A stretch of DNA of 64,000 nt from positions 24,068-88,067 of the forward strand of contig JANNYB010000215.1 in NCBI GenBank assembly GCA_031409875.1, given 5' to 3'. The notes under the pieces were generated by a model. That model did not search any database. It was not told where the DNA came from and was given only the letters and a program-made list of their open reading frames with translations. Shown here one piece after another: positions 34,929 through 43,563 of this stretch (position 1 is its first letter; the number at the start of each line of letters is the position of its first letter). Source of the stretch: CALMEH01 sp031409875 (GTDB lineage: Bacteria > Acidobacteriota > Blastocatellia > Pyrinomonadales > Pyrinomonadaceae). Made by a program: the position numbers and the translations under genes.

Positions 34929-37043
34929 ATGAAAATTATAAAAATTTTAAGTTTAATTTGTTTTTTGACAATCGGTATTTTGGCGCAACAGCCAACGCCG
35001 ACCGCAACGCCGACAATTCGGGAAGAAGTTACGGTAAATATTTCGGCTGACACAAATCAGACGATTGACGAAGTTTCCAAAACTGTCAACATCATTGACG
35101 CGCAAGAAATGCGCGACCGTGCAGATTTTTCGCTGGTTGACGCTTTGCGGACGATTCCGGGTTTTCGGGTTCAGCAACTCGGCGGATTCGGACGGCTGGC
35201 GAGTGTGAAAACTCGCGGTTTGCGGAATCAAGACACGGCGATTTTGATTGACGGCGTGCGGTTTCGAGATGCTTCGGCGATTACGGGCGATGCTTCGCCG
35301 TTTTTGTCGGATTTTACGTTGACGAGCGTTTCGCGCATTGAGGTTTTACGCGGTTCGGGTTCGTCGCTTTACGGCACAAATGCGATTGGCGGCACGATTG
35401 ATTTTCAAACACCGAAGCCAAACAACGGTTGGCACGGAAATCTTTCGGGCGCGTTTGGTGGTTTGGGTTTAGGGCGTTTTCGCGGAAATACTTCTTACGG
35501 CACGGAAAAATTCGGCTTTAATCTCGGCGTTTCGCGCACGGTTTATACGAAAGGAATTGACGGACAGGACAACGCGAATAATACGAATTTTCAATCGCGC
35601 ATCGAATACAATCCGTTTGCAAAAACGAATATTTCAGCGAGATTTTTTGTGTCGAATGCGTATGTTCGACTTAATTCAAGCCCAGACACATTCGGCACTT
35701 TGCCCGCGAATAATGCAGCTATTTTGAATGCAAATCAGGGCGTAAATTTTGTTTTTGACGCGAATGACGCGGACAATTCGCAAAAATCTAAGTTCTTTAA
35801 CGGACAAATTGTTTTGACGCAAATTATCAATAAAAATTTGACGTTTCAAGGTTTTTATTCGGGCTTGAAAACTTCGCGCAAAAACGAAAACGGTGTTTTG
35901 GGCGCAGGTTTTCAATCAGCTTCGACTTCGATTTTCGATGGCACGATTCAAACTGCGAACGGAAAATTTAATTGGACTGCCGGAAAATATAATCAGGTAA
36001 CTTTCGGCTACGAATTTGAAGCCGAAAAATACGGCAACGACGGTTTTACGCCAACGGGCGCAGGGAATTTTTTCACTCGCGTTAAGCAATCGAGCAACAC
36101 GATTTTCGCGCAAGATTTGGTTAGTTTGATGAATGGCAAATTGCAAATTGCAGGCGGTTTTCGCGCTCAATTTTTCAATCTCAAACTTCCGACTTTCAGC
36201 GCAAACAACGCGCCTTACGCGAATTTGACTTTGGAAAATCCGCCGAATGCTTTCACGTTTGACGGCGCGGTTTCCTACTTTTTCGACAAATCGGGAACAA
36301 AAATCCGCGCTCACGTCGGCAACGGTTATCGTGTGCCTTCGCTTTATGAAAGATTCGGGACGTTTTACAGTTCGTTTTCGACGAGTTTTATTGCGCTCGG
36401 CGATCCGAATTTGAAGCCGGAAAAAACAATCGCTTTTGATTTCGGAGTGGAACAAAATCTGTTCAAAAATCGTGCGCGTTTGTCGGCGGTTTATTTTTAC
36501 ACACAGCTTGATGAAACCGTCGGATACGGAAATGTCGTCCCGAATATCGGCACGACGACGCGACCTTTTGGCGGATATTTGAACACGAAAGGCGGAGTTT
36601 CACGCGGCGGCGAATTTAGCGCAAACGTGAAAGCGACAAGTTCGACAGACATTTTCGCGTCTTACACTTTCACGAACAGCGACCAACGCACGCCGCAAGT
36701 TTCGGGCAATCGAAACATCGCAACGCTCGGCATTCCCGAACATCAATTTACGTTTGTCGCCACACAGAGAATCAAAGATTTTTGGGTGAATTTCGATTTT
36801 GTCGGAACGAGTTCGTATCTCGCGCCGATTTTCTCGAATTCGGTTTTTCGCACTTACGTCTATCGTTTCGACGGCAATCGCCGTGCTGATTTGACGGCAG
36901 GTTATACATTTAAAATGCGAAAAGAAACTCTGAATTTGCGTGTGTTCGGAACAATCGAAAACCTTTTTGATTACGAATATTTTGAAAACGGTTTCCGCAC
37001 CGTCGGCAGAAATGCTCGAATCGGTTTGGCTTTCGGGTTTTAA
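34929..37043 (+). CDS. btuB: TonB-dependent receptor, BtuB-like
   Basis: ATG 34929 follows AAAAGGAG. The 704-residue protein has a signal peptide ending TIGILAQ, a TonB-box-like EEVTVNIS (~31-38), a plug domain (DALRTIPGFRVQQLGG, RGLRNQDTAILIDGVRF, IEVLRGSGSSLYGTNAIGG), and a beta-barrel ending in a C-terminal aromatic-containing strand (ARIGLAFGF). The riboswitch in front makes corrinoid uptake the likely function. The receptor is at the end of the btuFCD cluster but under its own control. Confidence 0.92.
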   Translation: MKIIKILSLICFLTIGILAQQPTPTATPTIREEVTVNISADTNQTIDEVSKTVNIIDAQEMRDRADFSLVDALRTIPGFRVQQLGGFGRLASVKTRGLRNQDTAILIDGVRFRDASAITGDASPFLSDFTLTSVSRIEVLRGSGSSLYGTNAIGGTIDFQTPKPNNGWHGNLSGAFGGLGLGRFRGNTSYGTEKFGFNLGVSRTVYTKGIDGQDNANNTNFQSRIEYNPFAKTNISARFFVSNAYVRLNSSPDTFGTLPANNAAILNANQGVNFVFDANDADNSQKSKFFNGQIVLTQIINKNLTFQGFYSGLKTSRKNENGVLGAGFQSASTSIFDGTIQTANGKFNWTAGKYNQVTFGYEFEAEKYGNDGFTPTGAGNFFTRVKQSSNTIFAQDLVSLMNGKLQIAGGFRAQFFNLKLPTFSANNAPYANLTLENPPNAFTFDGAVSYFFDKSGTKIRAHVGNGYRVPSLYERFGTFYSSFSTSFIALGDPNLKPEKTIAFDFGVEQNLFKNRARLSAVYFYTQLDETVGYGNVVPNIGTTTRPFGGYLNTKGGVSRGGEFSANVKATSSTDIFASYTFTNSDQRTPQVSGNRNIATLGIPEHQFTFVATQRIKDFWVNFDFVGTSSYLAPIFSNSVFRTYVYRFDGNRRADLTAGYTFKMRKETLNLRVFGTIENLFDYEYFENGFRTVGRNARIGLAFGF

Positions 37044-37047
37044 GAAT

Positions 37048-37130
37048 AAATCAACCGCGAAAGATGCGAAAATGCGCGAAAAATAAATAAATAATTTTTC
37101 GCGCATTTTCGCATCTTTCGCGGTTGATTT
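37048..37130. repeat. Phrase-type inverted repeat, 37-bp perfect arms
   Basis: 37048-37084 is the exact complement of 37094-37130, loop 9 nt. Each arm is built of ATGCGAAA/GCGCGAAA units. It lies 4 nt after btuB and can serve as a terminator, although the T-run after the stem is short. Confidence 0.92.
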
Positions 37131-37187
37131 TTATTTGACAATTATCGTTCAAAAAGCCGAAAATAAAAATGAAAGAGGTGCAATAAA

Positions 37188-37661
37188 ATGAACAAAAGAT
37201 TGCTGTTTATCTTGTTTTTGGCTTTTACAGTTTCGGCATTCGCGCAAACGAAAACTATTACGAACGCCGATTTGGAAAAATTTCGTCAAAAGCGTCTGCA
37301 AGCCGAACGCGAATACGCCGAAAATTACGAACGTCTCGGACTTCCTTCGCCGGCGCAACTTCAAAAACAAAACGAACAAGATCAACGCGAATTTTCGGAA
37401 CTCGCGGCGCGTCTCCAACGCGAAAAAATCGAACGCGAAGCCGCCAAACCTCAGCAGATTTACTTAATCCAAAACGTAACCGTCAACAACCGCCGCACGG
37501 TTCGCCCGCTCTATTACAATTATTCTCCCTACGGTTTCTATTATTTCCGCCGCCAAAATTTGTCGAATCAAGGCACGAAAAGCATCATAATTCGACAACC
37601 GCAACCGATTCGACAACCGATATTCGTGCAAACAAACCCGAATATCCGGCGCACTCAATAA
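37188..37661 (+). CDS. Exported coiled-coil protein, unknown
   Basis: The 157-residue product has a signal peptide (LLFILFLAFTVSAFAQ). A charged helix (~22-85) with Glu/Arg/Gln repeats is followed by a Tyr/Asn/Arg-rich tail with two RQPxPIRQP-like units. No family recognised. AAAGAGGTG precedes the start. It stands between the B12 locus and gatB. Confidence 0.6.
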   Translation: MNKRLLFILFLAFTVSAFAQTKTITNADLEKFRQKRLQAEREYAENYERLGLPSPAQLQKQNEQDQREFSELAARLQREKIEREAAKPQQIYLIQNVTVNNRRTVRPLYYNYSPYGFYYFRRQNLSNQGTKSIIIRQPQPIRQPIFVQTNPNIRRTQ

Positions 37662-37740
37662 ATAGCGAAGAAAATTTTGAATTTCAGCAAACGCGGATTA
37701 TGATTAAAACATAGTTCGCGTTTTTTTATTTGAATACATT

Positions 37741-39210
37741 ATGAAAGAAGGTTGGGAAGTTATTATCGGAATGGAAATCCACGCGCAATTGGCGACGGAG
37801 ACGAAGATTTTTTGCGGTTGTGCGACGGGTTTTGGAGATGAACCGAATACGAATGTTTGTCCGGTTTGTTTGGGTTTGCCGGGCGCGTTGCCGGTTTTGA
37901 ATGAGAAGGTTGTCGAGTTTGGCGCGAAAGCCGCGCTTGCGCTTGGGCTGAATATCAATGAAACATCTGTGTTTTCACGGAAGAATTATTTTTATCCCGA
38001 TTTGCCGAAAGGTTATCAGATTTCGCAGTATGACAAGCCGTTTTCGTCGGATGGAAATTTGACGATTATGACGGCGGAACGTGATGAATCGGGACGCGCA
38101 ACGGATTGGAAGCCGATGACAATTCGCATCGAGCGAATGCACCTCGAAGAAGACGCGGGCAAAAATGTTCACGAAGGTTTGCCCGAAACCGACAAATATT
38201 CTTACGTTGATTTGAATCGTGCGGGAACGCCGCTCGGCGAGATTGTTACTGCGCCGGATTTTCGTTCGTCGTGGCAAGCATACGATTATGTCAATCACGT
38301 TCGCCGCGTTTTGCAATGGGTTGGCGCAAGCGATGCCGATATGGAAAAGGGAAATTTGCGTTGCGAAGCGAATGTTTCCGTGCGGAAAATCGGGCAGGAA
38401 AATTTTAACAACAAAGTCGAATTGAAGAATTTGAATTCCGTGCGGTTTATGCAAAAAGCGATTGAATTTGAAATCGAACGGCAAATCGAAGCGCACGAAA
38501 CGGGCGAAATCGTCAATCAAGAAACACGGCTTTGGGACGAAAAAAATAATCAAACGCGAGTTATGAGAAGCAAAGAAGACGCGCACGATTATCGTTATTT
38601 TCCCGAACCGGATTTGCAACCGTTGAAAGTTTCGGCGGAATTTATCAGAAAAGCAAAAGCGGAAATGCCGGAATTGCCCGACGCAATGCGCGATAGATTT
38701 ATGGCGAATTACGAACTTTCGTTTAATGACGCTTCGCAACTTGTTTTGGACAAAGATTTGGCAGAATTTTATGAAACGACTGCAAAAGCGTCAGGAAATC
38801 CGCGCACCGCAGGAAACTTTATTTTGTCGGAATTAACACGCGAACTTAATAATTCAAATATTGAAATAAAAGATTCACCGGTTTCAGCGGAAAATTTGGC
38901 GGAATTGATTAAAACTTTAGACGCAGGAAAAATCAATAACAATCAAGCGAAAGAAGTTTTAGTCGAAATGTTTTCGAGCGGAAAAGACGCGCCAACGGTC
39001 ATCAGCGAAAAAGGGTTTGAGCAAGTTTCAGACGTTTCGGCAATCGAAAAAATTGTTGACGAAATCATCAAAAACAACGAAAATCAAGTAAATGCGTATC
39101 GCGGCGGCAACGAAAAACTTTTCGGCTTTTTTGTCGGACAAACAATGAAAGCCTCATACGGCAAAGCGAATCCGAAAATTGTTAATGATATTTTAAAAAA
39201 TAAACTTTAG
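37741..39210 (+). CDS. gatB: Aspartyl/glutamyl-tRNA amidotransferase subunit B
   Basis: The 489-residue kinase-like subunit carries WEVIIGMEIHAQLATETKIF, the zinc cysteines CGCATGF and NVCPVCLGLPG, RKNYFYPDLPKGYQISQYD, and a C-terminal tail domain (YqeY-like) ending MKASYGKANPKIVNDIL. It activates Glu-tRNAGln or Asp-tRNAAsn for amidation with GatA/GatC, which are not in the window. Length is normal. Confidence 0.97.
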   Translation: MKEGWEVIIGMEIHAQLATETKIFCGCATGFGDEPNTNVCPVCLGLPGALPVLNEKVVEFGAKAALALGLNINETSVFSRKNYFYPDLPKGYQISQYDKPFSSDGNLTIMTAERDESGRATDWKPMTIRIERMHLEEDAGKNVHEGLPETDKYSYVDLNRAGTPLGEIVTAPDFRSSWQAYDYVNHVRRVLQWVGASDADMEKGNLRCEANVSVRKIGQENFNNKVELKNLNSVRFMQKAIEFEIERQIEAHETGEIVNQETRLWDEKNNQTRVMRSKEDAHDYRYFPEPDLQPLKVSAEFIRKAKAEMPELPDAMRDRFMANYELSFNDASQLVLDKDLAEFYETTAKASGNPRTAGNFILSELTRELNNSNIEIKDSPVSAENLAELIKTLDAGKINNNQAKEVLVEMFSSGKDAPTVISEKGFEQVSDVSAIEKIVDEIIKNNENQVNAYRGGNEKLFGFFVGQTMKASYGKANPKIVNDILKNKL

Positions 39211-39221
39211 GCGGTAAGACT

Positions 39222-40190
39222 ATGAAAAAATTGGCGTGGTTGGCGATTGTATTGGGCGGCGGTTTTGTTTTTGCAAACGGGCAAGTTCCGGGTGCCACAC
39301 CGATTTCAAATCCTGATACGACGCAGGAAATTCGTCAAAGAGTGTTGCGTGAACAGGATAAAGATCGCCGTTTCGATACGCTGAAAAACGGTGGGCGCAG
39401 AAGTGTGCCGCAAGGTTTGAGGCGCGAGATTTTTTTTGAAAGAATCGTTCCGCTTTACCGCAAACCGACTAAGGAAGAATTGAAAACCATTGCGCCAAAC
39501 GCCGAAGATGTCAGCAAATATGCCGATTTTTTGAAGAATGAAAACGCCGGAATTACGAAATTAGCAGTAGATTTCGGATGCGCCGATAATCCGATTGTCG
39601 TAGTGGCAACGCCGGATTGTTTGCTTTACACGATGCCCGGCGCAGGTTCTTCTTATTCGTTTCGTATCAATAATTATCGCATTCGGCGGCTGGCTGATTT
39701 AACTTTTACGAATAACAGTTTTCAAACGACAGGCATTTTGACGCACGGAATTTTGATAAATCTCGGCGATATTTCGCTCGAACAAATTTCATTGCAAACA
39801 AAAGGCGTTAAATTCTTACTTGATTTTCCGCCGACCGCCGAATACGAACAAGCCGTCGAAACCGAACGCCGTTTGGTTGCGGGAATCGAACAAGACGGTT
39901 TTGTTTATAAAAGCGGTTTGGCGGCGGAAGAAAACCGAACTTATTTTTTACGCTCGATTGCCTATCGCGGCGCATCTCTGCGTGCCGTGGGCGGCGTAAC
40001 TTACAACGAACTCGATTTTGATAAACGCGAAGATATTTTTGTCGCTTTCCGCATCATCCGCAAAGACGAAGACGGCAGCATCACGATTTTATGGAAGGAA
40101 TTGGACAGCAAAAAATCACCGAAAATTAAACGTGAAAAAGAAGAGCAAGAAAATATCAAACAAAATAATTTAGTAGCAAATATGAAATAA
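39222..40190 (+). CDS. Exported protein of unknown function
   Basis: The 322-residue protein follows gatB by 11 nt and may be read with it. It has a signal peptide (LAWLAIVLGGGFVFANG). Two conserved-looking parts follow: LRREIFFERIVPLYRKPTKEEL (~67-88), and a beta-rich core with DCLLYTMPGAGSSYSFR and GILTHGILINLGDI. I recognise no family. Its last ~20 codons were copied by the tandem duplication that follows (tail reappears near 40,990). Confidence 0.65.
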   Translation: MKKLAWLAIVLGGGFVFANGQVPGATPISNPDTTQEIRQRVLREQDKDRRFDTLKNGGRRSVPQGLRREIFFERIVPLYRKPTKEELKTIAPNAEDVSKYADFLKNENAGITKLAVDFGCADNPIVVVATPDCLLYTMPGAGSSYSFRINNYRIRRLADLTFTNNSFQTTGILTHGILINLGDISLEQISLQTKGVKFLLDFPPTAEYEQAVETERRLVAGIEQDGFVYKSGLAAEENRTYFLRSIAYRGASLRAVGGVTYNELDFDKREDIFVAFRIIRKDEDGSITILWKELDSKKSPKIKREKEEQENIKQNNLVANMK

Positions 40191-40200
40191 CAGGAAATTT

Positions 40201-40554
40201 ATGGTTGAGATAACAATGCAGGTATCCGAAAGTTTTGCGCGGCAAATTCAATCGTTTGGCGATTGGTCGGCGGCGATAATTGAACTGCGAGTGGCGGATT
40301 TTCAATTTCCTTCAACGAGCGGTGCGGCGCGTGAATTGATTAATTTTCTTTCGCGTAACCCTTCACCGCACCAAGTTTTTGATTATTTTATTGCTGACAA
40401 TTATCAAAGAAGATTAGATGATTTGTTGGATTTGAACGCCGAAGGTGAAATTGAAACAAATGAACGACAAGAATTGGATGAGTGGATGAAGTTTGATCAT
40501 ATTTCGACTTTGCTCAAAACTCAGGCGGCAAAACTCGGTAAGCAAAACAGCTAA
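40201..40554 (+). CDS. Small protein paired with HNH nuclease, copy 1
   Basis: The 117-residue protein (MVEITMQVSESFARQIQSFG) is helical and acidic at the C-terminus. It is a close relative of the protein at 41080. Its stop codon is followed immediately by the ATG of the HNH frame. No family recognised. A small partner always adjacent to an HNH nuclease could be an immunity protein, a specificity factor or an antitoxin. Confidence 0.7.
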   Translation: MVEITMQVSESFARQIQSFGDWSAAIIELRVADFQFPSTSGAARELINFLSRNPSPHQVFDYFIADNYQRRLDDLLDLNAEGEIETNERQELDEWMKFDHISTLLKTQAAKLGKQNS

Positions 40555-40965
40555 ATGTCAAGATATATTTCAGAGAAATTGCGGTAATTAGTTATAAAAC
40601 GAGCGAGAAATTGTTGTGAATATTGCCGAATGCCGCAAGCAAATAAGATGATAAAACATCAGATTGATCATATTTTGCCGTTTCAGCACGATGGCAAAAC
40701 CGTCGCCGAAAATTTAGCACTTGCGTGTTCGCAATGCAACAAACAAAAAGGCACAAACGTCGCAAGTTATGATTTGGATACGGGCGATTTAACACCGCTT
40801 TTCAATCCGCGAACGCAAATTTGGACGGAGCATTTTCAAATTGAAGAAACTGGTGAAATCGAAACTCTGACAGTTGAGGCGAGAGTTACGGCGCAGATTT
40901 TGCAAATTAATAATTTTGAACGCATCGAAGAACGGCGCGGAATGATTACCAAAGGGCTTTATTAA
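40555..40965 (+). pseudogene. HNH endonuclease copy 1, nonsense mutation at codon 11
   Basis: From ATG 40555 the frame reads MSRYISEKLR and then meets TAA at 40585-40587. It continues in the same frame to 40965 with all the HNH family features (CEYC, HQIDHILPF, NLALACSQCNKQKGTN, LFNPRTQIW). Copy 2 has Arg at the stop position and an otherwise similar product. An alternative start after the stop would lose the first helix and seven to eight residues have also changed (CRMPQANKM). It is probably inactive. Confidence 0.85.
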
Positions 40966-41079
40966 AAAAATGAACATCGAAAACAAAATCGCCGAAAATC
41001 AAACGCGAAAAAGAAATTGAAAACAATATCAAACAAAGCAATTTGGTGGCGAATACGAAATGAACTGTCGGAGAAATTT

Positions 41080-41433
41080 ATGGTCGAAATAACAATGCAA
41101 ATATCTGAAAGTTTGGCGAGAGAAATCCAATCGTATGGCGATTGGTCTTCAACTATTGTTGAACTGCGTTTAGCTGATTTTCAATTTCCTTCAGTGCGCG
41201 GCGTGTCCGCCGAGTTGATTGATTTTCTTTCGCATAATCCTTCGCCCAAAGAAATTTCGGACTATTTTATTTCCGATAAACACCAAAAAAGACTAGGCGA
41301 TTTGCTTGAATGGAATCGAGAAGGCGAAGCAATGGAGAAACATCAAAAAGAACTTGATGAATGGGAAAAATTCGAGCATATTTCAATTTTGATGAAAACC
41401 AAAGCGAGAAAATTACTCAAAGAGGGAATGTAG
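41080..41433 (+). CDS. Small protein paired with HNH nuclease, copy 2
   Basis: ATG 41080 matches the start of copy 1; the longer frame to 41017 is the duplicated tail of the 39222 gene. It differs from copy 1 at many places but keeps the length, the start MVEITMQ, DWS, ELRxADFQFPS and the acidic end. HNH gene follows with no gap. Confidence 0.7.
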   Translation: MVEITMQISESLAREIQSYGDWSSTIVELRLADFQFPSVRGVSAELIDFLSHNPSPKEISDYFISDKHQKRLGDLLEWNREGEAMEKHQKELDEWEKFEHISILMKTKARKLLKEGM

Positions 41434-41844
41434 ATGGCGCATTATATCTCTGCGGAATTACGCCGTTTTGTATTTGAACGCGCTAACTATCGTTGCGAAT
41501 ATTGCAAAATACCGCAAAATATAGACACCGCGAAGCCGGAAATTGAACATATTCGGGCAAAACAACATAGCGGTGAAACGATTGAAGAGAATTTGGCGTT
41601 ATCTTGTTCGCGTTGTAATCGTCGCAAAGGAACGAACATTGCCGGATATGATTCGGTAACAGGTGATATAACGCCGATTTTCAACCCGCGAAAACAAATT
41701 TGGATGCAGCATTTTCAGATTGAAGAAACCGGAGAAATCGAATCTCTGACGGCAGAAGCGAGAGTTACGGCGCAGATTTTGCAATTTAATAATCTTGACC
41801 GCATCGAAGAACGGCGCGGAATGATTGCCGAAGGAATTTATTAA
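41434..41844 (+). CDS. HNH endonuclease, copy 2 (intact)
   Basis: A 136-residue nuclease with the HNH fold: ELRRFVFERANYRCEYCKI (~8-26), the IEHIRAKQHSGETIEENLAL motif with catalytic His, then CSRCNRRKGTN, and a C-terminal part ending NLDRIEERRGMI. Both CxxC pairs bind a structural zinc. This small HNH family is common in cyanobacteria and Bacteroidota, in accessory DNA. The cleavage target is unknown. Confidence 0.85.
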   Translation: MAHYISAELRRFVFERANYRCEYCKIPQNIDTAKPEIEHIRAKQHSGETIEENLALSCSRCNRRKGTNIAGYDSVTGDITPIFNPRKQIWMQHFQIEETGEIESLTAEARVTAQILQFNNLDRIEERRGMIAEGIY

Positions 41845-41848
41845 AAAA

Positions 41849-42565
41849 ATGAACATTGAAAACAAAATCGCCGTTGTAACGGGCGCGAGCAAGGGCATCG
41901 GTTATGCGATTGCCGAAAAATTATTGGAAGCGGGCGCGAAGGTTTTTATCTGTGCGCGAAACAAGCCGGAACTCAAACACGCGCTCGAACGGCTTTCGGC
42001 TTCGGGAAGCGTCGAAGGCGAAATCTGCGATGTGCGGAGCGAAAATCAAGTGCGTCAGATGCTCGAAGAATGCGAACGACTTTTCGGCGGCATTGATATT
42101 TTAATTAACAATGCCGGAATCGGAATTATCGGCAAAACCGTCGAAGAAATGGACGGCGACGAGTTTCGACAAACGCTCGAAACCAATCTTTTCGGCGTTT
42201 TTTATGCGTGTCATTACGCCGTGCCGATGATGAAAAAACGCGGCGGCGGTTATATCATCAATATTTCTTCGCTCGCCGGACAAAACGCGCATCCGCGAAT
42301 GGCGGCTTATAACGCTTCAAAATTCGGTTTGAACGGTTTCAGCGAAGCGTTAATGCAGGAAGTTCGCGCCGACAACATCAAACTCAGCTACATTTGCCCC
42401 GGTTCGGTCAATACATTTTTCGGCGGCGACACACCGAGCAAAGAAAACGCATGGCAACTCCAACCCGAAGACATCGCCGATGTTGTTTTAGATTTATTGA
42501 AAATGCACGACCGCGCTTTGCCGAGCAAAATCGAAATTCGTCCGAGCAAGCCGCCGAAGAAATAG
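41849..42565 (+). CDS. Short-chain dehydrogenase/reductase
   Basis: ATG 41849 starts 238 residues with the NAD(P)-site TGASKGIGYAIAEKL (~12-26), NNAGIGI (~86-92), the catalytic Ser in NISSLAGQNAH and YNASK (~150-154). It resembles FabG-like or ketoacyl/aldehyde reductases. The substrate is not predictable. It closes the duplicated region. Confidence 0.9.
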   Translation: MNIENKIAVVTGASKGIGYAIAEKLLEAGAKVFICARNKPELKHALERLSASGSVEGEICDVRSENQVRQMLEECERLFGGIDILINNAGIGIIGKTVEEMDGDEFRQTLETNLFGVFYACHYAVPMMKKRGGGYIINISSLAGQNAHPRMAAYNASKFGLNGFSEALMQEVRADNIKLSYICPGSVNTFFGGDTPSKENAWQLQPEDIADVVLDLLKMHDRALPSKIEIRPSKPPKK

Positions 42566-42573
42566 GAGCAATT

Positions 42574-43563
42574 ATGAATAAATTTTTTACTGTCTTTTTC
42601 ATAATAATATTTTCCGTGAGCTTGGCAAACTCACAAAATACGAACTTTACAAGCGGGGATTTGCAAACACTTAACGGTGAAATCGCCAAACTTTTTCAAC
42701 TTAAAAAGTTTGGCGAAGCGTTAAATATGGCAAAAAAAGCCGTTGAAATGTCGGAACAAATCCACGGCAACAATAGTCTGGAAACGGCTAAGGCTTACAG
42801 AAATTTGGGATTCGTTCATTTTCATACAAACAATCTCGTTTCCGCCGAAACAAATTTCGAGAATGCTTCGGTTATTTACGAAAAAATGCTGAAGTTGGAG
42901 CCGGAAGATGCGCTTGCTTTTGCGGAAATGCTTGAAAGTTTAGCCATTATCAAATTCAAAAATCAAAGACCCGATGCCGAGAGCTTGTTTGAAAAGGCTT
43001 TGAGTTGGTTTGAAAAAGCGGATGGTAAAAATTCGCTGAAACCTACGAAAACTTTATACATTTTGGCGAATATCAGTTTTTGGAAAAAGAGTTACAAAAA
43101 ATCAGCCCAATATTATCAACGATTATTTGAAATCGTCATAAAAAATCCGAGCGCAAAAGAACTCGATTACAAATTGGTTTATTTTAGAGCGGCTTGTGCT
43201 TATCGAAAAGCCGAAATGAAATTTAATGCGCTCGAAGCCGATTTCGATAAATTTACCCAAATTTTAGCCGAAAACGATTCTGACAAACTTTTTATATCGG
43301 GAGTCGTCAACGGCAAAGCCGTTTATTTACAAACTCCGGTTTATTCTGCCGAAGCAAAGCAAGCCCACGCACGAGGCGAAATTAAAGTTGAAGTTTTGAT
43401 TAGCAGGGAAGGAACGATAATATCGGCTTGTGGCAAAAACGAAGGACATTCGGCATTAATCGAAGCCTCAGAAGCCGCCGCGTATCGTTCAAAATTTACG
43501 CCGACTTTGTTTAACGGAACACCTGTAATCGTAAGCGGAACAATAGTTTATAGATTTTTCTAA
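42574..43563 (+). CDS. Exported TPR protein with TonB C-terminal domain
   Basis: ATG 42574 follows AGGAG; the longer frame runs through the SDR gene. The 329-residue protein has a signal peptide (FFTVFFIIIFSVSLANS), three to four TPR-like helices (~30-190; ETAKAYRNLGFVHFHTNN), and a TonB-like C-terminal domain (~235-329) with ARGEIKVEVLISREGTIISA and SKFTPTLFNGTPV. It lacks the N-terminal membrane anchor of energy-transducing TonB, so it probably has a non-energising role in the periplasm. Its stop overlaps the stop of convergent cheA by 3 nt. Confidence 0.78.
   Translation: MNKFFTVFFIIIFSVSLANSQNTNFTSGDLQTLNGEIAKLFQLKKFGEALNMAKKAVEMSEQIHGNNSLETAKAYRNLGFVHFHTNNLVSAETNFENASVIYEKMLKLEPEDALAFAEMLESLAIIKFKNQRPDAESLFEKALSWFEKADGKNSLKPTKTLYILANISFWKKSYKKSAQYYQRLFEIVIKNPSAKELDYKLVYFRAACAYRKAEMKFNALEADFDKFTQILAENDSDKLFISGVVNGKAVYLQTPVYSAEAKQAHARGEIKVEVLISREGTIISACGKNEGHSALIEASEAAAYRSKFTPTLFNGTPVIVSGTIVYRFF

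Larger units (their letters stand above)
40117..41873. repeat. Tandem duplication, two units of ~0.88 kb
   Basis: Unit 1 (about 40117-40989) and unit 2 (about 40990-41873) both contain the tail of the 39222 gene, a 117-residue gene, an HNH gene and the first eight codons of the SDR gene. The junction at ~40990 fuses the SDR start (MNIENKIA) to the 39222 tail. A short C[G/A]CCG match exists at both original breakpoints, suggesting microhomology-mediated duplication. The offset is 873 nt at the left and 879 nt in the HNH genes. The copies have diverged considerably. Confidence 0.85.
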
